Below, piece by piece: positions 1 to 7,516 of a stretch of DNA of 64,000 bases. The first letter of the stretch is position 1; each line of letters starts with the position of its first letter. The notes under the pieces were generated by a model, which had not been told where the DNA came from, searched no databases, and worked only from the letters and a program-made list of their open reading frames with translations. Origin of the DNA: Simonsiella muelleri ATCC 29453 (GTDB lineage: Bacteria; Pseudomonadota; Gammaproteobacteria; Burkholderiales; Neisseriaceae). Both the position numbers and the translations under genes were made by a program. The DNA is taken from assembly GCF_002951835.1 (NCBI RefSeq), contig NZ_CP019448.1, forward strand, positions 1,488,001 through 1,552,000, given 5' to 3'.

Positions 1-552
1 CATCAAACTCAACACTTCGGGATAATGTTCGGAGGCAACTTCTTTGTACGACACGCCAAATTTTGATTTAACGCTGCTCCACAATTGAATCGCTAACTTG
101 GCTTGTTTTTCTTTGGGTGCCGTTTGGACTAATTCACGATGGAATTTTTTAATCTCGTCTTGCTGTTCTAAAGTTAAGCCGTTGGGCAGTGCGGTTTTGG
201 TTTTCAGGCTGCCTGAAGTTTGATAGCTGCCTGTTTTGCGGATTGTGGGTAAAACATCTTCCATTACCCATTCTTCAAATGCTTCGGCTTCAGGTTTGCG
301 TGATTTAATAATTAAGCGATAGAGATTAGGTTCATTGATATAGGTCATTTCTTGATTACCGCTTTCGGTGGGGGTGTCGCGTTTTGCTACACCCTTTAAT
401 TTACAATGTTTAGAAACAGCATCACGCGGATTGACATAACCCAAAACACCGCAAACGTCATTGGCTAAAAACCAAAATTCACCTTTTTCATCAGCGATGG
501 TACGGATTGAATGATTTTCAGAAAATTTGAAAGTTGAGATTTGATTATTCAT
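1..552 (-). CDS. BRO-N domain antirepressor (3' end outside window)
   Basis: The visible 184 codons begin at ATG 552 after the Shine-Dalgarno AAGGAA. Residues about 10-110 form a BRO-N domain (WFLANDVCGVLGY near residues 27-39, then a conserved NLYRLI segment), a DNA-binding module common in phage antirepressors. From about residue 128 (TKTALPNGL onward) the protein equals the C-terminal part of the KilA-N protein at 62663-63499, so two antirepressors share one C-terminal domain behind different N-terminal domains. It is probably a late-induced antirepressor that neutralises the CI repressor; this role is inferred from the family. Confidence 0.85.
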   Translation of the reverse strand, partial: MNNQISTFKFSENHSIRTIADEKGEFWFLANDVCGVLGYVNPRDAVSKHCKLKGVAKRDTPTESGNQEMTYINEPNLYRLIIKSRKPEAEAFEEWVMEDVLPTIRKTGSYQTSGSLKTKTALPNGLTLEQQDEIKKFHRELVQTAPKEKQAKLAIQLWSSVKSKFGVSYKEVASEHYPEVLSLM

Positions 553-582
553 TTTCGTTTCCTTAGGAAAGGTCTTAAGAAA

Positions 583-650
583 CACCCAAAATGGGTGGAG
601 GTTGTCCTACACAAAACGAATGTGTTGGGTCGTTACCGATACCCACAACC
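583..650 (-). promoter_or_regulatory. Structured leader of the BRO-N gene
   Basis: Read on the minus strand, the 5' leader can fold into a closing helix (positions 645-650 with 600-605) holding two hairpins: one at 627-644 with a GTAA tetraloop and one at 609-625. A further perfect 6-bp hairpin lies at 583-597. The structure sits just upstream of the Shine-Dalgarno, so it could control antirepressor translation. The rest of the 345-bp gap between BRO-N and KilA-N contains only two terminator-like hairpins; I see no convincing gene there. Confidence 0.45.
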
Positions 651-717
651 CCCAAAAACTTAAATTTTGTTGCAACAACACACAAGAAAAGGCAACAAAA
701 TAGAGAATTTTGAAGAT

Positions 718-739
718 AAAAAATGCGCTGATTGGCGCA
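718..739 (-). terminator. Rho-independent terminator or attenuator before BRO-N
   Basis: On the minus strand TGCGC and GCGCA pair around a 6-nt loop and are followed by six T. It lies between the KilA-N and BRO-N genes and would stop or attenuate transcription entering the BRO-N leader. Confidence 0.55.
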
Positions 740-873
740 CGCAATCGTTTTGTTAGGAAGCTCAATATTACTGCTATTGTTTAAAACAGTCAAATTTATT
801 TCAAAAAAGCAGTTCTCAAATTTGAGCACTGAAAATAAATCAATTACTTACATCATTAACGAAACATTTAGGC

Positions 874-899
874 AATAAAAAATCCGCACGCGACGGATT
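874..899 (-). terminator. Rho-independent terminator of left KilA-N gene
   Basis: On the minus strand the 6-bp stem AATCCG/CGGATT is followed by TTTTATT. It overlaps the stop codon of the KilA-N gene at 898-1317. Confidence 0.65.
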
Positions 900-1317
900 A
901 TGGGTTAGGTGCCGTTTGGACTAATTCACGATGGAATTTTTTAATCTCGTCTTGCTGTTCTAAAGTTAAGCCGTTGGGCAGTGCGGTTTTGGTTTTCAGC
1001 GCATCGGGTTTCAGGCTGCCTGAAAGTGAATTTAAAAAGTGCTGAATCACTTGTAAACTGAAAGCTGGAGAAATCCACATCGCATAATGAATAACCAATT
1101 CCTTGCAAACAAATGTGCCAAGTCCTTGTTTTTTAAGGATAGCAGGATTTCCTGCTTTTTCACATTCAACAATAAAATCAATAGTTTGTTTATTTTCAGA
1201 CCAAAGATTAGGTTTATGGCGATTTTCTCCACCTGACGCTTTATGTAAATCGTTTAAAGAAAATAAACCGTTGATTTGACGGATTGAAGTATTGCAGATT
1301 GAAATTTGATTTTGCAT
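898..1317 (-). CDS. KilA-N domain protein, C-terminally truncated
   Basis: This 139-residue protein starts at ATG 1317 after TGGAG. Residues 1-100 are a KilA-N DNA-binding domain, with the typical VCKELVIHYAMWISPAFSLQVIQHF segment split here as VCKELVIHYAMW and ISPAFSLQVIQHF. Compared with the 278-residue homologue at 62663 it stops after LVQTAP, losing the C-terminal domain. About 95 bp at 907-1001 are repeated at 116-212 in the BRO-N gene, which now carries that missing C-terminal part. It looks as if a BRO-N module was inserted by recombination at this repeat. An antirepressor-like regulator; activity of the short form is uncertain. Confidence 0.8.
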   Translation of the reverse strand: MQNQISICNTSIRQINGLFSLNDLHKASGGENRHKPNLWSENKQTIDFIVECEKAGNPAILKKQGLGTFVCKELVIHYAMWISPAFSLQVIQHFLNSLSGSLKPDALKTKTALPNGLTLEQQDEIKKFHRELVQTAPNP

Positions 1318-1360
1318 TTTAATGCTCCAGTGAAATTTAATAAAATCGCTGCTTATTCTG

Positions 1361-1486
1361 CTAAAAATAGGCGTGGCGATACTTCGGGTTAGCAGACTGT
1401 TTCACTGGGTAACAGCACATCTTACGATGTCCCAAAGTACCGCCACATAAACTGGACGTACTTAAAATGCAATAAAGAAACCGCAT
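1361..1486 (-). other. Possible leader ORF before KilA-N (left)
   Basis: A 41-codon reading frame starts inside the 3' end of the C4-like RNA (MRFLYCI) and ends 43 nt before the KilA-N start. The right copy starts with the same residues and stops 1 nt before KilA-N. In P1 a leader gene, icd, couples antirepressor translation to C4 control. There is no clear ribosome binding site, so this may be only RNA structure. Confidence 0.25.
1386..1415 (-). promoter_or_regulatory. Putative C4 target sites (left)
   Basis: Upstream of the KilA-N start, a hairpin (CTGTT/AACAG stem, 1397-1415) displays a loop complementary over 7 nt to the b' segment of the C4-like RNA. The adjoining segment 1386-1395 matches the a' loop with one mismatch. 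The same layout exists at 62565-62593 with different but again complementary sequences. Confidence 0.7.
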
Positions 1487-1548
1487 GAAAGCGACTCTAT
1501 TGCCAGTGATAGAAACAGGCTGCTAAACCTGTGCTACGATTGAGTAGC
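1469..1548 (-). ncRNA. c4: C4-like antisense RNA controlling the antirepressor (left)
   Basis: About 80 nt on the minus strand, close to the 77-nt C4 RNA of phages P1/P7. It begins with a GCTAC/GTAGC hairpin (1533-1548), then a CAGG/CCTG hairpin whose loop is antisense segment a', then the single-stranded b' segment TCACTGG, and a GCAATA/TATTGC closing stem with an inner CGC/GCG hairpin. The a' and b' segments are complementary to sites at 1386-1415. The homologous RNA at 62436-62514 keeps the stems but changes the loops, and its targets change to match. C4 RNAs block translation of the downstream antirepressor; the KilA-N gene here follows directly. Confidence 0.8.
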
Positions 1549-1591
1549 TTTTTTTAGCATATCCCATTTCTGTTTCTTTGGCAAGTTTTTT

Positions 1592-1801
1592 TCACAAGGC
1601 AGGTTGCCAACCTTGTGTTTTGGGTGGCTTGGCTTTCGCGCTGCCATCAACCACGCTGCGGCTGACTATCGGGCGATTGGTGGCATTAATGAAAAACGGA
1701 ATGCCCATTTTTTTAAGCTGCTGAATTTGCTTCGTTTTTCTTTTAAATCCCGTGAGTTGATGCACTTCTTCTGCATTCAGAAACAAATCTACATTCATCA
1801 T
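1592..1801 (-). CDS. DUF4224 small protein
   Basis: About 69 residues. The pattern FLNAEEVHQLTGFKRKT, then a hydrophobic QLKKMGIPFFINATNRPIV stretch matches the DUF4224 family found next to phage integrases, possibly excisionase-like or a directionality factor. Two consecutive ATG codons follow a GGAG site; the first residues are therefore uncertain by one codon. It is the last gene of the exonuclease/RecT operon. The right copy at 62183 encodes the same protein and lies a few genes from the integrase. Confidence 0.75.
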   Translation of the reverse strand: MMNVDLFLNAEEVHQLTGFKRKTKQIQQLKKMGIPFFINATNRPIVSRSVVDGSAKAKPPKTQGWQPAL

Positions 1802-1815
1802 CATCTACTCCATTT

Positions 1816-2874
1816 TTAATCGTCCCAACCGCCTGTAATGCCTTTTTCATTAACGCATTGCTCAAAGGCTTCAGCAGCAGCACGCACCACTTTGCTGTAT
1901 GTGATTTTGTTTTCAGATTCTGCTTTATCGCAAAATTCATCAAGGCTGCCTGAAAAACAACCAGCTCTAATTTTAATGCCCTCGGTATGCACAATAATCA
2001 CAACTTGCCTGCCCAGACCGTCTACATTTCCCATTGTCATTAAATCACGACATTTCACACCTTCAATCGTTAATTTTTTGCCAAATTTCAAACCATTACC
2101 CAATTTGTTTGATTTGCCCAAAGTGCAGTTGTCGCCCAGCTTGGTGTAATCGCCAAGCGTGTTTGATTCGCCCAAAGTGCAGTTGTCGCCCAGCTTGGTG
2201 TAATCGCCAAGCGTGTTGAAATCGCCAAATGTATTTTCATCGCCCAGCTTGGTGTAATCGCCAAGCGTGTTGAAATCGCCAAATGTATTTTCATCGCCCA
2301 GCTTATTTTTATCGCCTAACTTGTTGCCATCACCCAGCTCATTTTCATCGCCCAGCTCGTTGAAATCGCCTAGCTTGTTGCCATCGCCGAACTTATTGCC
2401 ACCGCCGAACGTATTTTCATCGCTGAACGTGTTGAAATCGCCTAACTTGTTGCCATTGCCGAACGTGTTTTCATTTCCGAACGTATTTTCACTGTCTAGC
2501 TCATTTTCATCGCCCAGCTCATTGCCATCGCCGAACGTGTTTTTATCGCCTAGCTTGTTTTTATAGCCCAACCTGTTGAAATTGCCTAGCTTGTTTCCAT
2601 TGCCGAACTTGTTGAAGTCGTCAAACGCATTTTTATTGCCCAGCTCGTTAAAATTGCCGAATGTGTTGGCATCAATGAATACATTGTCATTGCCTAGCTT
2701 GTTGCCATCTCCGAACGTGTTCTCATTACCAAACGCATTGTCATTGCCTAGCTCGTTGAAGTTGTTAAACGTATTTTCATTGCCCAGCTCGTTTTCATTG
2801 CCTAGTACATTCCCATCGCCCAGCGTGTTTTTATCGCCTAGCTTGTTTTCATGACCAAAGTATTTGTTACTCAT
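1816..2874 (-). CDS. Hexapeptide-repeat (beta-helix-like) phage protein, 352 residues
   Basis: Residues 5-261 are about 43 copies of a six-residue repeat of the form [LF]-G-[DN]-x-N-x (for example LGDENT, FGDGNK). Such a period with an aliphatic or aromatic residue every sixth position suggests a left-handed beta-helix coil. A 91-residue globular C-terminal domain follows (from LKFGKKLTIEG), ending GGWDD. The right copy (61338-62168) has 13 fewer repeats and a slightly different C-terminal domain. The gene ends the recombination operon between a coiled-coil protein and DUF4224. Function unknown; repeat proteins of related shape can mimic DNA or bind surfaces. Confidence 0.85.
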   Translation of the reverse strand: MSNKYFGHENKLGDKNTLGDGNVLGNENELGNENTFNNFNELGNDNAFGNENTFGDGNKLGNDNVFIDANTFGNFNELGNKNAFDDFNKFGNGNKLGNFNRLGYKNKLGDKNTFGDGNELGDENELDSENTFGNENTFGNGNKLGDFNTFSDENTFGGGNKFGDGNKLGDFNELGDENELGDGNKLGDKNKLGDENTFGDFNTLGDYTKLGDENTFGDFNTLGDYTKLGDNCTLGESNTLGDYTKLGDNCTLGKSNKLGNGLKFGKKLTIEGVKCRDLMTMGNVDGLGRQVVIIVHTEGIKIRAGCFSGSLDEFCDKAESENKITYSKVVRAAAEAFEQCVNEKGITGGWDD

Positions 2875-2926
2875 TTTCTTTTCCTTGTTTGTGTTAAAAA
2901 ATAGTTTCAGGCTGCCTGAATGTTGG

Positions 2927-3961
2927 TTAATAACAAATTTTCAAATGTGGCACTTCGCCATTTTGAAGTTTGAGCAAAAAAGCTTTTGCTGCGGTTTCTT
3001 CAATTTCACACGAAATCATCACGTTGTAAATTTCACGGTTGATTTGTCGTTTATATTCAATATCTTGAGCGCGTTTGGCTTCTGCTTCTTGAATTTCGCG
3101 TTGCTCCGCTTCAATCCGCATTCGTTCAGCTTCGGCTGCTGCTTTCTTTTCAACTTCCATGCGTTCTTGCATGGCTTGTTTCTCTCGCTCGGCGGCTTCT
3201 GCTTTCATTTGCGCTTCAATTTTTGCACGTTCAGCTAATTCGCGTTCTGCTTGTGCTTTGGCTTCCGCTTCACGTTTGGCTTTTTCGGCGGCTTCAGCTG
3301 CAATTTTTGCTTCATATTCAGCTTTTTCGCGTGCTGCTTTTTCCGCTTCCAATCGGGCAATTTCAGCTTGTTGAGCTTCGTATTGCTCGGCTGCCTGAAT
3401 GTGCTGCTCCAATTGATTTAAGGCATCTTTGGCAGCAGCCTGAATATCTGCATTATCGGATTGAATCCGTTGGCTAATTTTTTCAAAGTCTTCACGCAGC
3501 TGAATACTGTTTTTACGGTTGCCGTTTTCATCAATTGCTTGTGATAGTGTTTTGATAAGGGCTTTTTCAGCTTCAAGCGCAGCTTCTTCTGCTTTTTTAG
3601 CTTCTTCCCATTCGGTTACTGGTTTGCGGATTTCATCACGCAGCGCATCTAAGCTATCGCGCACATTTTTGCGATTGTCATCAACAATTTTAATTTTCGC
3701 TTTTGCATCTTCTACTAAACTTTTCCCTGTATCATCAATGGAAACTTTGGCACTCGCCACAGTACGCGCCAATGATGAAAGAGCAGTACGATTTTTCTTG
3801 ATGTTAATATCGCCCGATAATTCAACAGCTTGTGCTTTGGCTTGTTGGGTAATTTGGTTGATGATTTCTTGCAAGCCATTTTCTTGGCTAAAAGCCGCCA
3901 TATATACAGCTTGTTCTACTTCAACGCCTTGATATAAAGCGATTTGAGTGTTGGTTGTCAT
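2927..3961 (-). CDS. Coiled-coil phage protein (DUF1351-like)
   Basis: A 344-residue protein whose middle (about 115-310) is almost pure Ala/Glu/Lys/Arg heptad sequence, a long coiled coil. The N-terminal 110 residues include a helical segment typical of DUF1351-type proteins that sit beside RecT in many prophages. It starts 15 bp after the RecT stop, so it is probably co-transcribed with RecT and the exonuclease. A role as partner of the recombination pair is inferred from position only. The copy at 60251 is identical. Confidence 0.7.
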   Translation of the reverse strand: MTTNTQIALYQGVEVEQAVYMAAFSQENGLQEIINQITQQAKAQAVELSGDINIKKNRTALSSLARTVASAKVSIDDTGKSLVEDAKAKIKIVDDNRKNVRDSLDALRDEIRKPVTEWEEAKKAEEAALEAEKALIKTLSQAIDENGNRKNSIQLREDFEKISQRIQSDNADIQAAAKDALNQLEQHIQAAEQYEAQQAEIARLEAEKAAREKAEYEAKIAAEAAEKAKREAEAKAQAERELAERAKIEAQMKAEAAEREKQAMQERMEVEKKAAAEAERMRIEAEQREIQEAEAKRAQDIEYKRQINREIYNVMISCEIEETAAKAFLLKLQNGEVPHLKICY

Positions 3962-3975
3962 AATATTTCCTTACT

Positions 3976-4887
3976 TTAAAGTAATAATCCGTCTGTTTGG
4001 ATTGATTCGGTTGATGATTCGGTTGATGTTGCATCTTTAAAATCTGCTTCGGCTTCTTTAATGCCTGCTGATTTGCTTTCCTGTTCAACTTCAAATACTT
4101 CTGCGCTGTTGTCAGGATAGCTGTATGCGGCATCAATCACGTTATCGCTTTCGGGGATTTGCTGGATAACAGATTGGTCAGCAAGTGTGGCTCGTTGCAA
4201 TTCAATACTCATCGGTGCGTATTTTGAAAGCAGTTGTTTCATCACGGTTTTTTTCGCCATTTCATCAAAATTATCTTTCCATACGCCGTAGCCTTTACGA
4301 TAAGTTTGACTGTATCGTGATGCGTGAGACTGAATTTCTTCAACCGTCATAAAGACTTCAGCAATGAAACCATTGATTAATTCCATATACGCATAAAATC
4401 CTGCTGGTGCTTCGGTCTTTTTCGGTAAAACATCAAAATCAAATTCATAGCCTTTAATTGGGTTGCGGCTGATAATTTGTTCTGCGTAGATTTCTGTTGT
4501 TACCAAGCGTTTGATTTGCCCACTTCTCATCGCAAGTTGAATTAAGCCTTTGTAACCGATTTGAAATTGTGCTTCGGTTACGCCTGCTTTGTTGTTGCGA
4601 AATGGCACGATATAAGCAAAACCCAGTGCGTTGTTAATTGGTAAGTTCAACGTGGCAGCAACAATGGCAGCACTGATAACGGTATTAGGTTCAGCTTGCT
4701 GTAACATCGAATTGCTGTTGCAAATTTGAATCAGGCTGGCGCAAAAGCTGCCTGTATTTTTGCCAATAATTTCTTCCAAACGTTTAATGATGTTTGGACT
4801 GGCAAGCATCGCTTTCAAATCGCGTGGCGCGGTTTGGGTTTGTAAATTGCCTTTGGCGGCGGCTTTTAATGCAGTGGTGTTTGTCAT
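3976..4887 (-). CDS. recT: RecT-family single-strand annealing protein
   Basis: A 303-residue protein. The core, about residues 25-235, has the RecT hallmarks: a segment with NTVISAAIVAATLNL and PINNALGFAYIVPF, then QFQIGYKGLIQLAMRSGQ, and a segment with W-K-D-N-F-D-E-M-A-K-K-T. RecT proteins anneal complementary single strands produced by the RecE-type exonuclease, encoded directly upstream. The C-terminal 50 residues are acidic and low in complexity, a common tail for interaction with SSB or the exonuclease. The copy at 59325 is identical. Confidence 0.93.
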   Translation of the reverse strand: MTNTTALKAAAKGNLQTQTAPRDLKAMLASPNIIKRLEEIIGKNTGSFCASLIQICNSNSMLQQAEPNTVISAAIVAATLNLPINNALGFAYIVPFRNNKAGVTEAQFQIGYKGLIQLAMRSGQIKRLVTTEIYAEQIISRNPIKGYEFDFDVLPKKTEAPAGFYAYMELINGFIAEVFMTVEEIQSHASRYSQTYRKGYGVWKDNFDEMAKKTVMKQLLSKYAPMSIELQRATLADQSVIQQIPESDNVIDAAYSYPDNSAEVFEVEQESKSAGIKEAEADFKDATSTESSTESIQTDGLLL

Positions 4888-4943
4888 GATATTTAGCCTT
4901 TCAGTTATGCGCGAAATACACGGCTTTCGCTCGTTTTAATAAA

Positions 4944-5753
4944 TTAATAAAAAGCCCACGCTGGCAGCGATAAGGTTTCAATTCCTTGGTTATAGGCTTG
5001 CCATTGATGACTTTGTTTTGCTTGATGAAAAGTAAGCAAATCTCGCTGATATAATTCACGACCCAATTCAATCGCAGCATTATTTAAGTCATAAACGCCA
5101 ACTGCATATGGCGGCTCTTTCTCAATCGCTACAAAAATAAAACGTTCAGGATAAATCCCAGTAGCTTGATAGAAACCTTGCATATAAAAGGCTGCCTGAA
5201 CGTGGTAGCGATAATTAGCCATACTTTTAGCAAATCCTTTTGGGCTAGCATCTTGCGTGGTTTTCAAATCAACAATAATGTTGTATTGTTCATTCAAAAA
5301 GTCAGGACGACAGCGACAAAGTTCACTTGTGTTTTCATCTTGCCAAAAGATAGACACCTCCGACTCGCCCACTTTGAGTAATTCGCTGGCTGCTGGGTGG
5401 TTTTGTACGCTTTGTGCCATCGCTTGAATTTTTTCAAAATCTTCATTTTTAATGATAATTTTGCCATCTTCTTGCCACGCTTCTAATTGCGCTTTTCCGT
5501 CTTTCGTGCGGCTATTGAATGCTTCAGGTAAAACGATATAGTCGTTTTGGAAGTTTTGAGGCAACAGAATGTAGTCATGCAATGCGCTTCCAAACTCCAA
5601 TACGGCGGTGCGTTTGCCTTTGCCTTGCAAGTAAGCCTGATAATGAGCTGGACTAATGGCAATTTTGTCTAACCCACTTTTGCTAATGGCTTCATGGGCG
5701 TGATAATCAGCGTTGCTGATGCCACGTAAAATCGTGTTTAATGCGAAATTCAT
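4944..5753 (-). CDS. RecE-like PD-(D/E)XK exonuclease
   Basis: About 269 residues. N-terminal GISNADYHAHEAISKSGLD and a GSALH motif (near residue 57), then RPDF and VDLKT (Asp and Lys near residues 151-164), form the nuclease core of exonuclease VIII/RecE-like proteins (DUF3799 type). It resects double-strand ends to feed RecT, encoded next. ATG 5753 is preferred over ATG 5759 because AAGG lies at the better spacing. Identical copy at 58459-59268. Confidence 0.88.
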   Translation of the reverse strand: MNFALNTILRGISNADYHAHEAISKSGLDKIAISPAHYQAYLQGKGKRTAVLEFGSALHDYILLPQNFQNDYIVLPEAFNSRTKDGKAQLEAWQEDGKIIIKNEDFEKIQAMAQSVQNHPAASELLKVGESEVSIFWQDENTSELCRCRPDFLNEQYNIIVDLKTTQDASPKGFAKSMANYRYHVQAAFYMQGFYQATGIYPERFIFVAIEKEPPYAVGVYDLNNAAIELGRELYQRDLLTFHQAKQSHQWQAYNQGIETLSLPAWAFY

Positions 5754-5840
5754 TAACATTGCCTTGCTGTTGAAAAAAATCCCAAACTGAAACGGTCTTT
5801 GGTAAAACCGTTTGGATTTGAAATTTCTGAATGTTCAATC

Positions 5841-5942
5841 TCAATCTAAATTCAAATATTCCAAAATGGCTAATTGCTCTAAATCCATCTCGGCTAACGT
5901 GTCGGGTGGCAACACAAATTCATCAAATTCATCATCATTCAT
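5841..5942 (-). CDS. Small acidic protein, 33 residues
   Basis: An open reading frame of 33 codons (MNDDEFDEFVLPPDTL at the start) sits between a membrane peptide and the exonuclease gene. It is very acidic, and an AGGCAG site precedes ATG. The same frame is kept in the right arm at 58270-58371, but since the arms are nearly identical this adds little. Function unknown. Confidence 0.5.
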   Translation of the reverse strand: MNDDEFDEFVLPPDTLAEMDLEQLAILEYLNLD

Positions 5943-5952
5943 GCTGCCTGCC

Positions 5953-6093
5953 TCACATTAAGTCTTTGCATAATTTGATTAAATTGAATTTGTAAGCAAC
6001 CAACGTTACCGTCAAACACACCAAAATCCCAAACAAAAACGCCAAGCCTACCAATTGCCAAACATTCAATTGAAAAGTAATCACTTGTTCCAT
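5953..6093 (-). CDS. Small single-pass membrane protein, 46 residues
   Basis: The start codon overlaps the stop of the upstream gene (TGATG), which indicates translational coupling. Residues 12-35 are a clear hydrophobic segment (WQLVGLAFLFGILVCLTVTL) followed by a basic tail. Function unknown; it is part of the early operon. Confidence 0.6.
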   Translation of the reverse strand: MEQVITFQLNVWQLVGLAFLFGILVCLTVTLVAYKFNLIKLCKDLM

Positions 6094-6404
6094 CATTCAA
6101 CCTTTTCTTTAAAAACGTCAAAATTATTTAAAAATGCTTCCGCGATTTTCTCTACTGCGTTGAGAAATTCATCTACCGTTTCATCGTTAATGAAACTCAA
6201 ACTCCAAGACCGAATCTCAATGTGAAAACGAACAAATTCATAAGGTTTGATGTAAACAATCGCCCCTAACTGACTCATGAAACACTCAATCTCTTCAAGC
6301 CCTTTGCTTTTCGCTAACGCGGATAATTTCTCTTGAAGAATGAGATTTTTTTGCTCTTCTAATTTCTCTTGAAGAATGAAATTATTCTCTGCTGAAAAAG
6401 CCAT
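6093..6404 (-). CDS. Hypothetical phage protein, 103 residues
   Basis: A soluble protein that starts with two copies of an ILQEKL-containing helix (residues 9-30), followed by a compact alpha/beta domain. I do not recognise the family. It lies between the 99-residue protein and the small membrane protein and is translationally coupled to the latter. Confidence 0.65.
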   Translation of the reverse strand: MAFSAENNFILQEKLEEQKNLILQEKLSALAKSKGLEEIECFMSQLGAIVYIKPYEFVRFHIEIRSWSLSFINDETVDEFLNAVEKIAEAFLNNFDVFKEKVE

Positions 6405-6492
6405 TTTTCTTGCCTTTCATTATGTTGTTGTTGAAAAATTTGCTTATTTCAGGCAGCCTGAAACAAGACTGCCTGTGTTAAACAAACTTTTT

Positions 6493-6792
6493 TTATTGCC
6501 AATTTTTAAACCAGTAATCCAACTCATCTTGAGTGAATTCTTTTTGCCATTGAAGCGACTCAAAAAACCATTCACGCTGAAATGAAACATCATTTTTGAA
6601 CTCAATTAATTCTTCTGAATCAAGCTGTTCTATCGCATCTTCCAATAACCAACCACTTACGGCTTTTTTAAATTCTTGTTCAATTGAATGCGCGATATTT
6701 TCCATGTGGTCTGTCCAACTCCAGCCGTAATATTCGTCAACAGCAGCGTCGCTAAAACCCCAATAACCATCGTTATAACCAATATTGCTCAT
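6493..6792 (-). CDS. Hypothetical acidic protein, 99 residues, first gene of early operon
   Basis: Rich in Trp, Tyr, Asp and Glu; no known domain recognised. It is the first gene after a promoter region that contains the operator-like site 6837-6852, the same motif that lies between the CI-like and Cro-like genes. This suggests control by CI or Cro of the whole recombination operon down to DUF4224. Confidence 0.65.
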   Translation of the reverse strand: MSNIGYNDGYWGFSDAAVDEYYGWSWTDHMENIAHSIEQEFKKAVSGWLLEDAIEQLDSEELIEFKNDVSFQREWFFESLQWQKEFTQDELDYWFKNWQ

Positions 6793-6836
6793 CGTTTTTG
6801 CCTTGCGTTTTGTTGATGAGTGAAGTATAGTTTTAC

Positions 6837-6852
6837 TTTACTTAATTGTAAA
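6837..6852. promoter_or_regulatory. Putative CI/Cro operator
   Basis: The 16-bp site TTTAC-TTAATT-GTAAA is an inverted repeat. Its counterpart TTTAC-TTATTT-GTAAA lies in the CI-Cro intergenic region at 11889-11904. Both positions recur in the right arm. Confidence 0.5.
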
Positions 6853-6927
6853 TAATTTTTTTACAATAAATACAAAAATAATTGATTTTATTGAATTTAA
6901 AGTTTTGTATTAATTTACAACATACAT

Positions 6928-6952
6928 AAAAAAAACCGCCACAAAGGGCGGT
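6928..6952 (-). terminator. Terminator for the CI operon
   Basis: On the minus strand ACCGCC/GGCGGT pair around a 6-nt loop and are followed by eight T. It would end leftward transcription from the CI operon before the early promoter at about 6.85 kb. Confidence 0.7.
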
Positions 6953-7004
6953 CTATAAATTTTTCCAATGCCAAAAATGCTTAAAGTAGAGTATTATTAG
7001 CTTT

Positions 7005-7502
7005 ATGGATACTTTGACTCTTTATACTGTAGGCTATGAAGGCTTGAATATTGAACAGTTTTTATTGATGTTAGATAAATATGATATTGAAAAAATTATT
7101 GATATTCGCGAATGCCCGATTTCACGCAAAGCTGGTTTTTCTAAAAACGCGCTAAAAAACGTATTGGCAGCAAATGGCTTCGATTATACTCATTTAGCGG
7201 CTTTAGGTTGCCCAAAGCCTGTTCGCAATTGTTATAAACTCAATCATGATTGGGCGATTTATAAAAAAGGTTTTAAAGCATATTTGCAAACGCAAGATTT
7301 AGCACTGGACGAACTGCATAATTTGGCGCGTGAAAAGCGTTGCGCATTGCTGTGTTTTGAGGCAGACGCGCAATTTTGCCACCGTTCATTGGTTGGTGCA
7401 GAAATGATTCGCCGTTATGGCGTTGAGATAATTCACGCTGATGTTAAAGCCGCTAAAAATCAAACAATGAACCAGTTGCAGCCTGAACTTCTGTTTTCTT
7501 AA
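7005..7502 (+). CDS. DUF488 family protein
   Basis: A 165-residue protein. TVGYEGLNIEQFLLML at the N-terminus, IDIRECPISRKAGF, and the C-terminal LLCFEADAQFCHRSLVG (Cys and His) are the signatures of DUF488 proteins, whose function is unsettled; some are linked to nucleic acid or heme metabolism. It is transcribed against the surrounding lysogeny operon, convergent with the STAS-like gene, so it probably has its own promoter and may be an accessory (moron) gene. Copy at 56710-57207. Confidence 0.85.
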   Translation: MDTLTLYTVGYEGLNIEQFLLMLDKYDIEKIIDIRECPISRKAGFSKNALKNVLAANGFDYTHLAALGCPKPVRNCYKLNHDWAIYKKGFKAYLQTQDLALDELHNLAREKRCALLCFEADAQFCHRSLVGAEMIRRYGVEIIHADVKAAKNQTMNQLQPELLFS

Positions 7503-7516
7503 GGAAAGTTAGTTTT

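Noticed and set aside
575..829. 84-codon minus-strand frame between BRO-N and KilA-N
   Set aside because: Low-complexity composition, no ribosome binding site, and it overlaps the structured leader and a terminator of the BRO-N gene.
2100..2850. CRISPR-like short repeats
   Set aside because: The 18-bp repeats are in frame and encode the hexapeptide repeats of one protein; there are no spacers.
5939..6121. 60-codon frame overlapping the 46-residue membrane protein
   Set aside because: Shadow frame; the coupled start at 6093 and the hydrophobic segment support the other frame.
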